Positions 11,344 through 22,272 of a stretch of 64,000 nt of DNA are shown piece by piece (position 1 is the first letter of the stretch; each line of letters opens with the position of its first letter). The DNA comes from Tribonema minus. Lineage: Eukaryota > Sar > Xanthophyceae > Tribonematales > Tribonemataceae. The translations under genes were made by a program, and so were the position numbers. The notes beneath the pieces were generated by a model. That model was given only the letters and a program-made list of their open reading frames with translations, ran no database searches and had not been told where the DNA came from. The DNA lies in contig JAFCMP010000096.1 in NCBI GenBank assembly GCA_017506865.1, positions 220,288 to 284,287 on the forward strand, in the 5' to 3' direction.

Positions 11344-14300
11344 CTACATGTTGTTGCCGAAGTACGATTCCCATGTGCGCCCCATGGTGTCCAAGCCGCT
11401 GCGCGGGATGTGGTAGCACCAGGGCTCGTCGCCGGCCTGCGGCGAAGTGCAAGTTGAGGTTCACAATTAGGGCGGACGCTCCGCCGTGTGAGCCTGACCG
11501 ATCACGTTCAACATGCACTCTCGTCGACGCTTTCAAGTGACGCATGACATGTTGGTGCTGGAAGTTCAGGCACATTGGCGACGTCCAGCACTAGCCACCC
11601 CTGCCTTGCCAGCTGTCAGCGGACGCAAGACTCGAGTCCGGTATTGATTGCGCTTGATGTGGGATCTTGAAAGTAAATGAAGGTTCAAGCGCGATACGCC
11701 CCTGAGCTTGACGATGCTTCAGCAGTGTTGCTGGCCATTCAGCGGGTGACCGGTGTGGAGTGGACGTTGAGGCTGCCAGTGAATGAATCAATGAATGAAT
11801 TGCAAACATGAATGAATGAATGGAATACTGCCGCCCCTTGCGACCACCGCAAACCCCACGTCACCAACGCAGGTGGCGCAGCACTTCAGATTGCCACGGC
11901 TGAACCTCTCTAGGAGCCACTGCGTCAGCTGAAATACGACTCAGCCGAGTCCATGTCGCCACACTTCAAGTGGAGAGCCCAATGATTCGACATGAAATGA
12001 AGCAGTGCTCAGTAATGCTCGATGCGTACATACATACCTTAGGGTTGTAGGGCGGCGGGTCGAGGGAGTAGGGTATCGGCAGCAGGTCCAGAGGCAGCCC
12101 CACCTCGTCAGCCTCAGCGCCGAGGCCGCCGTACGTAAGTCGCAGTGCCTGGCAGGAAACACGGCAAGCGGGGGGCGGCAGAGGCGTGAGATGCGTGCGC
12201 GCAACACGCGACTCATCCCGGCGATAATAAAATCTTCGCGAAGTATACGTCCAGAAACATATGCCTTACATGAGCCGCAGCGCATGCGGAGGACGCAGCA
12301 GACGGGGCGGCAGCGGCGTGAGATGCGCTTGCGCGACTCGCGACTCGTGAGACGCGCATGCACGACTCGCGACTCGTGCCGGTGATGAATATACATACGT
12401 CTATATACATATGCCGGGCAACGCCGGCGGAGGACGCGGCAGACGGGGCAGCAGCGGCCTGAGACGCGCGTGCGCAACACGCACCTCGTGCCAACAATAA
12501 TACATATGCTTGTATAGACGACATATATATGTACTTTGAAGTATATGAATATGAGGACCTGAGGCCGACGTATGCGCGGGGCTGATGACGCGGACAAGAT
12601 CCAGCGCGCGCGTCGCGGCGCCTGCTGGCGACGCTGTGGCGGCGACAGCGGCTCTGGTACCGCAGTTCGCCGCAGACGAGACGTGGCGGCAGCACGATGA
12701 TCGTGTGACCGTCGATGGGGCGTTGCAGCTTAGGGTTAGGGTTAGGGTTAGGGTTAGGGTTAGCGCCGCCACATGAAGGACTGCCCGCAGGTTCGTCAGT
12801 CACCCGGCGCGCAGCACTGCCGCGGGTTAGGGTTAGGGTTAGACACGGCTAAACCTAACTAACCCCAAAGTGCGGCGAGGGCAGCCGCGCTGGCGCCGTG
12901 CCTGCGTGAGGGGCGCCGGCGCGATCCGCAGCGGCGACCGGCAGCAGCAAGCGTTCGAAGGCACAGAACGATTGCGCCTTGACCATGTGTACTTACGAGC
13001 ACCTTCGTGTGGGGGTGAGCTCGAGCTTAACGCCAACCCTGGTGCATACGCCCAGCGCGCGGCCGCGACAGCGGTGAGGCCCCAGGACCTGCGTTGCGAC
13101 GGCGTTGCGGTGAGGGCCACCACGTCACCAGCGCCTAACCTTAACCCTAACCCTAACCCTAACCCTAACTTAAACCGTACGCCCTCGCACTGCGGCGCGC
13201 GACAGACCGCCTGGCTGCAGCAGCGGAGCCGCCGCCGCGCGTACACGCACCTCGAGGGGGCCCCCGGGGTCCACGGAGAACCCCGCCGTCGCGTCCGGCG
13301 CGCGCAGGCGGCTCGGCAGGAACAGCACGCCCATCTCGTACGACTTGATGCTCAGCGCGCCGTTCGCCTGCAGCTGGCCCCACGCCGTGGTGCTCATGTT
13401 GGCGCTCGTCAGCATGAACCACGCCACCGTGCCCGCGTCGTTGTCGGTCCCGTAGCCGTTGCCGCCGCCGCTGCTGCCGCCACCGCCGCCGCCAGTGCCC
13501 CTGCCATTGCTGCCGCCGCCATTGCTGCCGCCGCTGCTACTGCCGCCGCCGCCGCCGCTGCTGCCGCCACTGCCACTGCCGCCACCGCTCCCTGCCGCCG
13601 CCGCCGCAGGCGCAAAGTAGCGGCAGTAGCTCTTGATGTGCGGCATGGCGCGCGCGCGGCCGCGGCGCGGCGCGCCGGCCCAGCGGTGCAGGAACGGCGC
13701 GACGGATGCGCGGAGGTCGCGCGTGGGCGCGGCGGCGCGCGCGTCCGCGAGCGCCGCGCCCTTGTACGCGGCGAGCAGGTTGCCGGGCGACGCGGGGATG
13801 GAGTTGCCCGCGGACCACCCCGCCAGGCACGTCCTGGTTGCGGTGGTTGCGAGCGCGGGGGCGTTTCGGGGGGGGAGGTGAGGGTGCTGCTGACGCGGCG
13901 GCGCAGCCGCGCGGCGGCGGATGCGGAGGGGGCGAGAACGGTGTGCGGCGGGCGCTGCCGCTTGCTGCTGCTGCTACTGCTGCGCGTCTCTCAACGGTGC
14001 GGGCGACTTCAGGCGGCGGGGTCCTGCGGTGCTGCGTTGACGCGATGTCGCTGATGGCGTCGGGCGCTGCGCCCACCCCACCCCTTGCCCCTCTTCCACG
14101 GATGAAAGAGCAGCCAATGTGCTTTGCACATAAAGCACGCATTTGGGTCAGGGCTAGCGGCAAATATAGGGTTAACTTTGGGGTGGGCGCTCACCTCACG
14201 GCGGCGACCGTGGGCCACACGATCTTCATGTCGCCGCGCAGCGGCGGCCCGCGCGCCTGGTCCAGCGTGCCCTTCCCCATCATGCTCTCGTAGAACGTCC

Positions 14301-17300
14301 CCAGCCACTTGTCGCTCAGGCTGCCAAACGAGCTGCACTGGCACACGATGACGCCCCTGTCTCCGCCGCCGCTGCCACCGCCGCCACTGCCGCCGCCGCC
14401 GCCGCTCTTGCCGCCGCCGCCGCCGCCGCCGCTCTTGCCGCCGCCACCGCCGCCGCCGCCACCGCCGCTGCCGCCGCCGCCGCACGCCGCGGGCAGCGGC
14501 TCCCTGCTGAACAGCGCCCTCGCGCGCAGCTGGCCGAAGCGCGTTCGCACCGCGCCCGCGTGCGTGTAATTGGTCCCCGAGCCCGGCGCCGCGGGGACGA
14601 GCGCCGCCGCCGCCGCGGCAAAGTCCACGCGCGCCTCGAGGCGCCGCGCGAGCGCCGCGACGGCGCGCGGCGCGGGCGGCAGCGCGTCGATGGCGGGCGG
14701 CGGCGGCGGCGGCGCGCCGGTGGCGGCGGCGGCGGCGGGCGGCGGAGTTGCGTCGCTGTGGCGCGTGAGGCCGGCGGTGCGGCGCAGGTAGTCGACGAGC
14801 GTCGCGCTGAAGTCGTTCGCGGGCGGCGGGGCACTGCGGGGGGACAAGGGAGTCGGGGGGGGAGGGGGTGACACACAAGGGGGGGCATTTGGGGTGTGAT
14901 GGGGATGGGGGGGCCATGTGAACGGCTCGTACCCTCTGGTCGTTGAGCTTCTAGGGAGCATTGCGCGTCCAACGGGTACGTACGCACGGCAGTGCGGCTC
15001 GTGGCGCATGATGGCAGACTCGAGATGCCAGCCGCGGGGGGGGCGCCCGCAGCCCCCCGCAGCGCGCGCGCCGCCGCCGCCGCCGTCGCGACGCGCACCG
15101 CCGCGAGGGGCGCTGCTGGCGGCGAAAGCCCCCCGCGGCGCAGCAGCACTCACTGACGTCAGCGCTCGGCGCAGGTGCGGCGTCCGCGTGATGCTGATAC
15201 CGAAACCTAACTGCAGTGTACACACGTGTCCGCTGGCGGCGCGGCGGGGCGCGCTGGTGACCGACTGCGCGATTGCCGTGTGTGCTGTGCACTCCGGATG
15301 GCAAGGCTGGCGTGATGACACTCGGCGCTGAGCACCGAGGCCGTGAGGCCCAGGGCGTCTACGCAGGCCAGGAGCAGACCAATACATAGGATGTGCCTGA
15401 GAGTGGCAGTGCTCTGCAAGGTGAGTGCTGCCGCCGCACTGCTCCCGCAAGCCCTGATCCTAGCCCTGACTCCAACCCTATCCCACACTTGCGCGCACGC
15501 ACTCCAAAGCGAATCGAAGCGCACGCCTGCGCGCGCTGCAGGCCCCACGGCACGGGTGTAGACTACCGGTCGTGACTGTCGCTGACGTGGTCGATGCACG
15601 CGGCGGCCAGGCGATTCTGAGCAGCGGCGCTGTAACAGCTATGCAAACGTGGCCAGGGGCTGTGAGCGGAGGAAGCTTTGCTGTCGTTTGCGCACACACG
15701 TAGCGGGCAGATCGAGCGCTGCCACTGCTCACATTAGCTGAGGGTGGCACTTTGCCTACGAGCTGAGCGCTGCCGTGGCTTGCGTACATGCCTGCGTACC
15801 TGCCAGCGGGGACGAGCGGGAACTCCTGCCACCACACGCCCTGCACGCCGCAACAGCAGAGGACGCCACAGGCAGCGGAGCGAAAAATGAGCGCATGAAT
15901 GGCGACCGCTGATGGCGAAGGCGCCGCATGACGACGAACATGACAAATGATTGTCGTGCGGTGCCGCATTGACGCAGCTTTGACGGCACAGGCGGCCGAA
16001 AGCAAGCACTCACAAGCCTGTGAAAGCCGTGTTGAAGCTGAAGTTTGCAGCCTTGCAAGTAGTGCGATAATCTGTCACACGCCCATGAGCCGTTCGCTAC
16101 TGCATGTCGGCGTGTGCATATCGCATCCTGGACGTACGTCCGAACTTCGTGCGCACGCGGGCTGCGCAGCGCGTCACATTGTGTGTGGACCGTCGCGCGG
16201 CGTGCGCGCTCGCAGTCCGGTCCGCAGCGCAAACTTCAACAGTGACGCACCTCGCTCTTCTGGTCCCAGTCCTGCGCCTCGAAGTTGGCGGTGCACACCA
16301 CCACGCGCACCCCCGTCTCAAACTCCAGTATGATCATCTTGCTGTGGTGCGTGCCTGCGAGCGGCCGCGCACGCGGCGGGCAGAGTTCACAGCTGAGGTT
16401 CACTGTTGAAGTCTGAGGTGTGGGACGAGTTGAGCGACGCGCGTACGGTGATCGCAGTCACCCACGGAGAGTGCTCGGCCAAGGCGAGTGACTCCCCCCC
16501 AAAACTTCAACTGCTGACCGCGCGTCCCACCGTGGAGAGAGTGAGGCAGACCGTCTGGCTGCGCACGCGTGTGCTTGCCACACAGCTCATGTGGAGCGTC
16601 CCCACTTGAGCTCTGCGGTATGGTACGAACCCCCTGGTGCCTCCATGGCGCCGCGTCCGCCGCCAAGAGTGCCATTGTGCGTGCTGCAGCTGGCGGCGGC
16701 GCGGCATCTTTGGGCGTCGTGGCGTGCGTGTGCAAGCTACCACACTTCACAAGCAAGTGAGTGCATGCACTGGCCCGCTGCACATGCTGCTTGCACGTGC
16801 AGACCGCCTCATCTGCACCTCGAGAGATGCGTGCACCCCAGGGCGATGCTCTGCGCGGCCGAAGCAGCTAGCCCTAACCTTTCAAGTCATCACCACTGGC
16901 TCCGCAGCGCAGGGGTACCTAGGCTAGAGGGTCTGCGACGTGCCCGCGCGCGCGCCACGCTGCGTGGACATCCTTCACAACCTAACTTCAAGTTACACAT
17001 GCTGAAGCTGAGCGTCACCGCGCACCGTACGGCGGCAGCCGCAGGCCGTGCAGCGCCACGTGCGGGAACGCCTGCGCCGCGTGCCGCAGCGCCAGCGTGC
17101 TCGCGTTGTCGCCCGTTACGAACACCACGGGGGCGCCGCTCAGCAGCCGCGGGCACTCCCCCACCATCCACTCCATGTCCCATGTGTAGTTGAAGAGCAT
17201 GGCGCTGGGGGAGGGGTTTACGGGGGGTGGGCGGGGGGAGGGGGGGGGGGGGGGGGGGGGGGGGCAAGGTGGATGAGAGCATGCATGTGCGCGGCGGTGT

Positions 17301-18017
17301 GTGAGGAAAGCTGCAGGGCTCGTTGAGCGCAGCCTGGATAAGGTCGCTGCAAGGGGCTGAGCAGCGTGCATAAGGCGCGCACACACAGCATCAGCTTCAT
17401 GGGGAGCAGAGTCAGGTATGTGTCGCATTGACGTTGTTGGCCTGGCGAAGCGGTTGGTGTGCGAATCCGGAAGCTCAGCACGGTGAGGTGGGTACACGTA
17501 ACAATCTGACCCAAAGCAGCAGGCTCTTGGTGGTCTGAGCGGGCAATTACATTAGCTTGCTCGATTGCGCTAGCGGCTCAGAAATCGTGTTGTTTGATGC
17601 GACTAGGGAGTGACTCTGGAGATGCATCCACTGCGAAAGCTGAAGTACAAGCTTATGTACCACTTGCCTGCTCCACTGCCCGCTCATGAGCTGACCAAAT
17701 GTTACAGCTCCCTCGTTGTACTTAGGGTCTATGCCACGTACAGTCGTGAGTCTCCACAGCGGCGGCCGCGATGGCGGGGGCTGCGGCTCCGCGGTCTTCT
17801 GTCGCTTGGCTGCAGGAGTCGCTTCCTCCTCGTCGCTGACCAGATCCACAGCTGCTAGAGCGGATCCCGACACTGCAGAGGGCTTCATGCTCATGATTCT
17901 GCTGCCAAAGTTCGCTCTTGTGACTACAGGCAGAGTGGCTCGACTACCGGTGATGTGCTTCGACACAAATCCTGCAGCTGATTCCAGCACCAGGCACACG
18001 CCAAGGCACCGGCGCAT
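11344..18017 (-). CDS. TDP1: Tyrosyl-DNA phosphodiesterase 1
   Basis: Hydrolyses the tyrosyl-DNA bond left by stalled topoisomerase I. Eight exons: 18017-17668, 17204-17026, 16354-16251, 15840-15800, 14833-14195, 13833-13251, 12148-12038 and 11436-11344 (699 aa). All phases agree. Both catalytic motifs are present: GTHHSKM with CTANF (His180, Lys182, Asn200), and MPHIKSY with TSANMS (His503, Lys505, Asn583). The family C-terminus is seen as [21 protein letters not shown]. Lys505 and Asn583 lie 78 residues apart, against 21 in human TDP1, because of a Gly/Ser-rich insertion. A second Gly/Lys/Ser insertion precedes CQCSSFGSL. Intron 1 is GC-AG, and joining across it restores SSAMLFNY, which matches the family. 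Exon 4 is only 41 nt. Met42 (17894) is an alternative start just before the acidic, nuclear-type N-terminus. Confidence 0.92.
12170..12530. repeat. Three-copy degenerate tandem repeat in TDP1 intron 6
   Basis: Units of about 115-125 bp begin near 12175, 12300 and 12425. Each contains GGCGGCAG, CGTGAGATGCG, CGCAACACGC-type sequence and an AT-rich tail with ATACATATGC. No exon sequence is included. Confidence 0.7.
12730..12763 (+). repeat. Interstitial (TTAGGG)n tract
   Basis: Five perfect TTAGGG units plus TTAG, in TDP1 intron 6. Confidence 0.95.
12824..12842 (+). repeat. Interstitial (TTAGGG)n tract
   Basis: GGG followed by two TTAGGG units and TTAG, in TDP1 intron 6 in the same orientation as the tract at 12730. 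Confidence 0.9.
13134..13170 (-). repeat. Interstitial (CCCTAA)n tract
   Basis: About five CCCTAA-type units, the first degenerate, in TDP1 intron 6. It is inverted relative to the tracts at 12730 and 12824, so the intron could fold as an imperfect hairpin. Confidence 0.9.
17238..17264. repeat. G homopolymer (C-tract in the TDP1 transcript)
   Basis: About 25 consecutive G on the + strand. In the TDP1 sense it is a poly-C run about 30 nt before the intron 1 acceptor, so it may serve as the polypyrimidine tract. Confidence 0.8.
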
Positions 18018-18140
18018 GCAGTGTCAGCAAGTCAACTTGGTTTCTTGCCAACTTTCGTTTGCCGCCATCCCGACTTGAAGTTTGCTTTTGAAAACAAGAG
18101 AACTAAAGTGTGGTGAACGTGAACTGGTGCACAACTGACA
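18018..18140. promoter_or_regulatory. Short divergent promoter between TDP1 and the WW-domain gene
   Basis: Only 123 bp separate the two start codons. The sequence is less GC-rich than the flanking genes and has no obvious TATA box. Shared bidirectional control is inferred from the spacing. Confidence 0.6.
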
Positions 18141-19819
18141 ATGTCCGCCAATAGCAAGGCGCCGCCCGGACCAAAATGGGATCCTGACCGCGCAGACAAG
18201 CAGGCTGCAGCAGCAAAAGCCAGGTGAGCAATCACCTGGTGATGTTATGATGTTCAATTAGTTGCCGCAGAGACCTCCGTCTCGAGCGACTTTTCGTGTT
18301 GGCACAAACTCATGTGAGATGGTCGTTTTCAGGACCACGGTGCTGCAGTAACTTGTCACAACACAAAGCACGCTCAAAAGACCCCAACACAATACTGAAA
18401 GTCGTGGTATTGGCAGCGGCGGCGTCCCAGACAAAGTGGATATTGAATTGTCCTAAGACAAAGTGGATATATTGTTCAACGCTCATGCAGCCTGGCAGTC
18501 TCATGCGAGGTCCGATTTCAATCCTGTGCTCTTGCTACTCGACTGTGGCAATGCCCAGAAAATGCCATGGTATCACATGCTGCACAGCTGGCGAGCTGCT
18601 TTAGCACCCAATGAATTTCAATCATGCAGCGTGATCTGAAGTGCTGTAAGCAAGAACCCAGCTGCAGCAACACGCTCACGTGCTGCTGCGCCTACGAACG
18701 GTGCACCCCAGGGCGAAGGCGCGGGAGTACCTCCTGAGCTCAGGGGAGGGCGTGAGCACATTCCACGATACGGCAAAGCTGCTGGGCGAAGGAGTCGCAC
18801 AGAGGCTGCGTGAGGCGACAAAGGGGGGAGGGGACAACACACTGGAAGAGGTGGGTTTGCTCCTCAACACCGCATGGTAAACGCATGTTGTCCACCTGGG
18901 TATGTTGCGCAGGGGGGGCTGGCTGGCTTCTGTGTTGCCTGCATTCGCTGCCGCTCCGTGCTGGCTGCGTGCCCCGTGCGTGCGTAAGCGTGACAGCGAT
19001 GCGTGAGGGACGTCGCCCGAGCTACGGACTCTCTCAATGGTGCGCGACGCTGCAGCGCCACATCGCCACGTCGCTACGCCGCCTGCGTCATCGCAGCGCG
19101 CGCCGCCTCTCACGCGCCGCTCGACGCGCACCACCTGCCGCGCACGCCCACCGCCCCGCCGCCTGCGCGCAACTGACGCGCTACACGCACACGCAACACG
19201 CCCTCGCGCCCGCCAGGTCCAGAAGCGCGCCGCGCTCAAGCGCCGCGCGGAGGCGGACGCCGCGGCGCGCCGCGCCGCCGACGAGGAGGCGGCGCGCGCC
19301 AAGCGCCACAAGCAGCTGGAGGACGTCACGCCCATCGCGCCCGGCTGGATGGCCGTGCCCGCCGCCGGCGGCAAGACGTACTACTGGAACACGGCCACGC
19401 AGCAGACGACGTGGGAGCGCCCGGAGGCCGTGGACGGGGGCGGCGGCGGCGGCGGCGGCGCTGCGGACGCGCCGGCGGCAGCGGCAGCGGCTTCGGCGGC
19501 GGCGGCGGGGGGGGCAGCTGCCGCTCCAGCAGCGGCGGCGGCGCCGGCGGCAACGAAGGCGGCGGCGGCGCAGGCGGCGCAAGGCAGCGGCGGCGGCGCT
19601 GCTGCCGCGCAGCGCGGAGGAGAGGCGGCGCCTGCAGCAGCAGCGGCGGCGGCGGCGCCGGCGGCATCGGAGGCGGGGCAGGGCGCTGTGGTAACAAAAC
19701 AGGCGGAGCCAGAATTATTGCCAGGATGGAAGCACACGCGACATGCCGGCACCGGGCAGGAGTTCTGGGTGCACGAAGCCACCAAAGAGCGACGGCGGAC
19801 GCCGCCGTACAAGGCGTAG
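18141..19819 (+). CDS. WW-domain protein, function unknown
   Basis: Exons 18141-18223, 18271-18313, 18662-18850 and 19217-19819 give 305 aa; phases 2, 0 and 0 agree. The N-terminus (MSANSKAPPGPKWDPDRADK) and exons 2-3 are helical and unrecognised. Residues about 106-140 are a charged Arg/Ala/Glu helix, likely coiled coil. A WW domain follows (PGWMAVPAAGGKTYYWNTAT...TTWERPE, Trp149 and Trp171), which binds Pro-rich ligands. A long Gly/Ala linker leads to a degenerate C-terminal WW-like module (LLPGWKHTRHAGTGQEFWVH) that lacks a clear second Trp. WW modules joined to charged helices occur in splicing and transcription factors; a nuclear role is only a guess. Confidence 0.75.
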
Positions 19820-20574
19820 GTGTAAGTAGCACCTGCCTATATGTTGCCTGTAGTAATGCAATCATAATGCCGTGTGCCAGGCATGAGAGAGGGGGAGTCA
19901 ATGGCTGCTGGCTGTTGCAATGCCGCTGTGACGTTGCTGGCTCAAAGTGAAGAGGTTCGCTCGCTCGCGCCTTGGAGTTGCCGGCACTAAACTTGCCATG
20001 AGTACAGCTCATGTGACGCGTTTTGGAGCCGTGTGTCTGATTCCCAAGCAGGCGGGTCACTGTAGCGGCGCGGTGTGCGACAGCCGCAATGCGTGCACAT
20101 GGGCGCTCGGCGGGTACGTGACGCCCATATTGCATTTGGAGCTGGCCCTCGGCGCTCATATTTGAGCTGCATACCGTCAGCTGCTGCTGCTGCGGGCGCT
20201 GAGAGCTACTCTGAGCATGCAGACGCATGGCGGCTCAACAGCAGAGGTTGATGTTCCAGCCCTCAACACAAGGGCGGCGCAGCTCATGATGCACACAACA
20301 TGGCGAACTTGAGGTGCCTGCGCTGGTCATGTCACAGCAACGGCACAACATATTGAGCAAGCGTCGTTGGCTTCGACGCTCTCAACATGGGGAACATGAT
20401 GATGCTGCACTGATTGTGCCATAGCAACGGGACATCGCGCGGTGCACACACAAGCGATCGCATGGACTGCCGGCATGAGTGCAAGCGAGGAAGGCATTGT
20501 AACAGCACAAGTAGGTACATGAGATCGGTGTGACTGCAAGCGAGCGCCAAAGACGCCTGGACGCACTTCAAGAT
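19820..20574. other. Intergenic, nothing recognised
   Basis: Tail-to-tail region between the WW-domain gene and the next minus-strand gene. Composition is more balanced than in the genes. Only short non-conserved frames are present. Confidence 0.5.
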
Positions 20575-21456
20575 TCACTGCATTTTTTCCATGACATTAT
20601 ATCGTATGGCAGAGGGCAACAACTCTTGAACACGATCAATTGCGAGCCTTGCCGCCGGCTGGTAATGGCACCAATCCCATCCGTAGTGCGGGCTTGGGGT
20701 CACATGAGCACCCAACAGTACCGGCTCTCTGACCTCTAGCACCGCGTTTGTGTGTTTCCACAGGTCTTGAGACAACGTATACGAAACATCGTTGACTTCT
20801 TCATTGCACAACGCAACAACATGCACACACTCCAGTCTCAATACACGAACAACGCTCTTCCCCTCTTCGCCCAAGCAGAAAAACGCCTCAGTCATGATTG
20901 TGCTGGTTGAGTGACGCTCCTCGGCTATTTCAACTTCAAATGGAAACTCCCTGGCGCACCACCACCCCCCAAGTGCCCAGTGCATATGCTTGTCCGAGCC
21001 ACACCTGAGCTGGCGCTGATAGGTCAAGAGGAGAGCTCCCTTCTTGAACTTGACCTGCGTCGCGTGACGCTGACGCCTCATCAGCGGCACGTCACCACCC
21101 GCCGATGCTCTGGTGGTTGAAGTACGAGCGACATGTGCGCTTGCACGGATGGGGCCGATGAGAACAGCCTTCTTGCCGAGAAGAACTTCATTGTTGAAGT
21201 TGACAACTGTCAGGGCACAGCTGATGCGTCGCCAGCGGCGGCAGTCCCAAACCAAGTCGTCAGCAGGCCCAACCGATACAGGCGCCAAAGCCTGCGCGAC
21301 AAGCACCAGCAGCACAATGGACATTAGAGAAATGAGCAGCGCAGTCATTGCTGTAAATGTGACGCCATATAAGGCTGCGGGGGGGGGGGAGGGGGACGGG
21401 GGGGTTCCTCGCAGGCGCATTCTGCAGACGCACTTGCAATGCGCCGGGAGCCCCAA
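20575..21456 (-). CDS. Unrecognised secreted or membrane-anchored protein
   Basis: A single long frame. The best start is Met at 21348 (257 aa), because residues 1-22 from there (MTALLISLMSIVLLVLVAQA) make a strong signal peptide or anchor; the in-frame codons before it include a poly-Pro stretch from a C-run. The mature part has varied composition with many Trp, Cys and His residues (for example LVWDCRRWRRISC, HWALGGWWCAREFPFEVEI, SPHYGWDWCHYQPAARLAID). There are no introns or low-complexity inserts, and it is less GC-rich than its neighbours, which could mean recent arrival or different constraint. A C-run ending in GCAG at about 21382 resembles an acceptor, so an upstream exon is possible. 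No family recognised. Confidence 0.55.
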   Translation of the reverse strand: MGLPAHCKCVCRMRLRGTPPSPSPPPAALYGVTFTAMTALLISLMSIVLLVLVAQALAPVSVGPADDLVWDCRRWRRISCALTVVNFNNEVLLGKKAVLIGPIRASAHVARTSTTRASAGGDVPLMRRQRHATQVKFKKGALLLTYQRQLRCGSDKHMHWALGGWWCAREFPFEVEIAEERHSTSTIMTEAFFCLGEEGKSVVRVLRLECVHVVALCNEEVNDVSYTLSQDLWKHTNAVLEVREPVLLGAHVTPSPHYGWDWCHYQPAARLAIDRVQELLPSAIRYNVMEKMQ

Positions 21457-22272
21457 TTACTGGAATGCGTGGACAGCAATCACTACTGCGATACCGCGAG
21501 TCGTCCTTCGTGCAGTCACGGAACGTCCGCAGGCTACCGCACTGGTAACTGCGATGAGAAGTGGGTGTGGAAACGGCGCTTTCGCACATGTCTGTGAAGC
21601 CCGAGCAGCGCATGTTGACAAACCAAGGTGGCATGTGGCCCCGATGCGAGGGTGGGGCACAAACGCGCCGCCGCGCCATGGACCATCACCTATCCCAGCC
21701 ACTAACCCCTGCCGTGCAAACCTCAACTGCTTCCAACTGCAACAACCGCTGACGCCCCTCGGCAAAGCCGGCCCTGCCGCGCCGCAGAGCGCATGGCACA
21801 TGCGGCGCCGCAACCCTCACTAGCCTGACCACGAAGCGGGAGCGCTTGAGTTGAGAATAGTGACAGGGAGTACCGCCAACGTCACCCCTGCCACTCCGCA
21901 GAGCGTCGTCGCAAAATCCCCGCACTGCTACTTGGTCCGAGCATGAGGCGGCAGCGCTTGAATTAGGTTTGAGGCAGGCGCGCACACGGCACGCGCAGGC
22001 TCATGGCGAAGAGTGCGACGCTGAGCGGTGAGGAAGTGGGCGTGAAACCTGCACATCCCTGAAGCACGCCAATAAGAGTGTTCTCCCGCTGAACATTGAA
22101 CACCGCAGAGGGGCTCATTCGCCAGTCTGCCATTGAACGCCGATTGGTGACACCATGCACATTCCACGGTCTGAGGGCGACGCGGTCGCGAGATGCGCCA
22201 GAGCGCTTCAACAAGGGATTGAACTAGGGCTTGAAGTAGGGCTACAATTAGGGTTTGGCACGCGCACGGCAC
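21457..22272. other. Intergenic, nothing recognised
   Basis: A G-run lies at 21381-21390. Degenerate telomere-like words (for example CTACAATTAGGGTTTGG near 22240) are present. No convincing coding frame or RNA gene. Confidence 0.5.

Noticed and set aside
13930..14050. Extra TDP1 exon between exons 5 and 6
   Set aside because: Exons 5 and 6 join directly to give [15 protein letters not shown], matching the family; nothing is missing.
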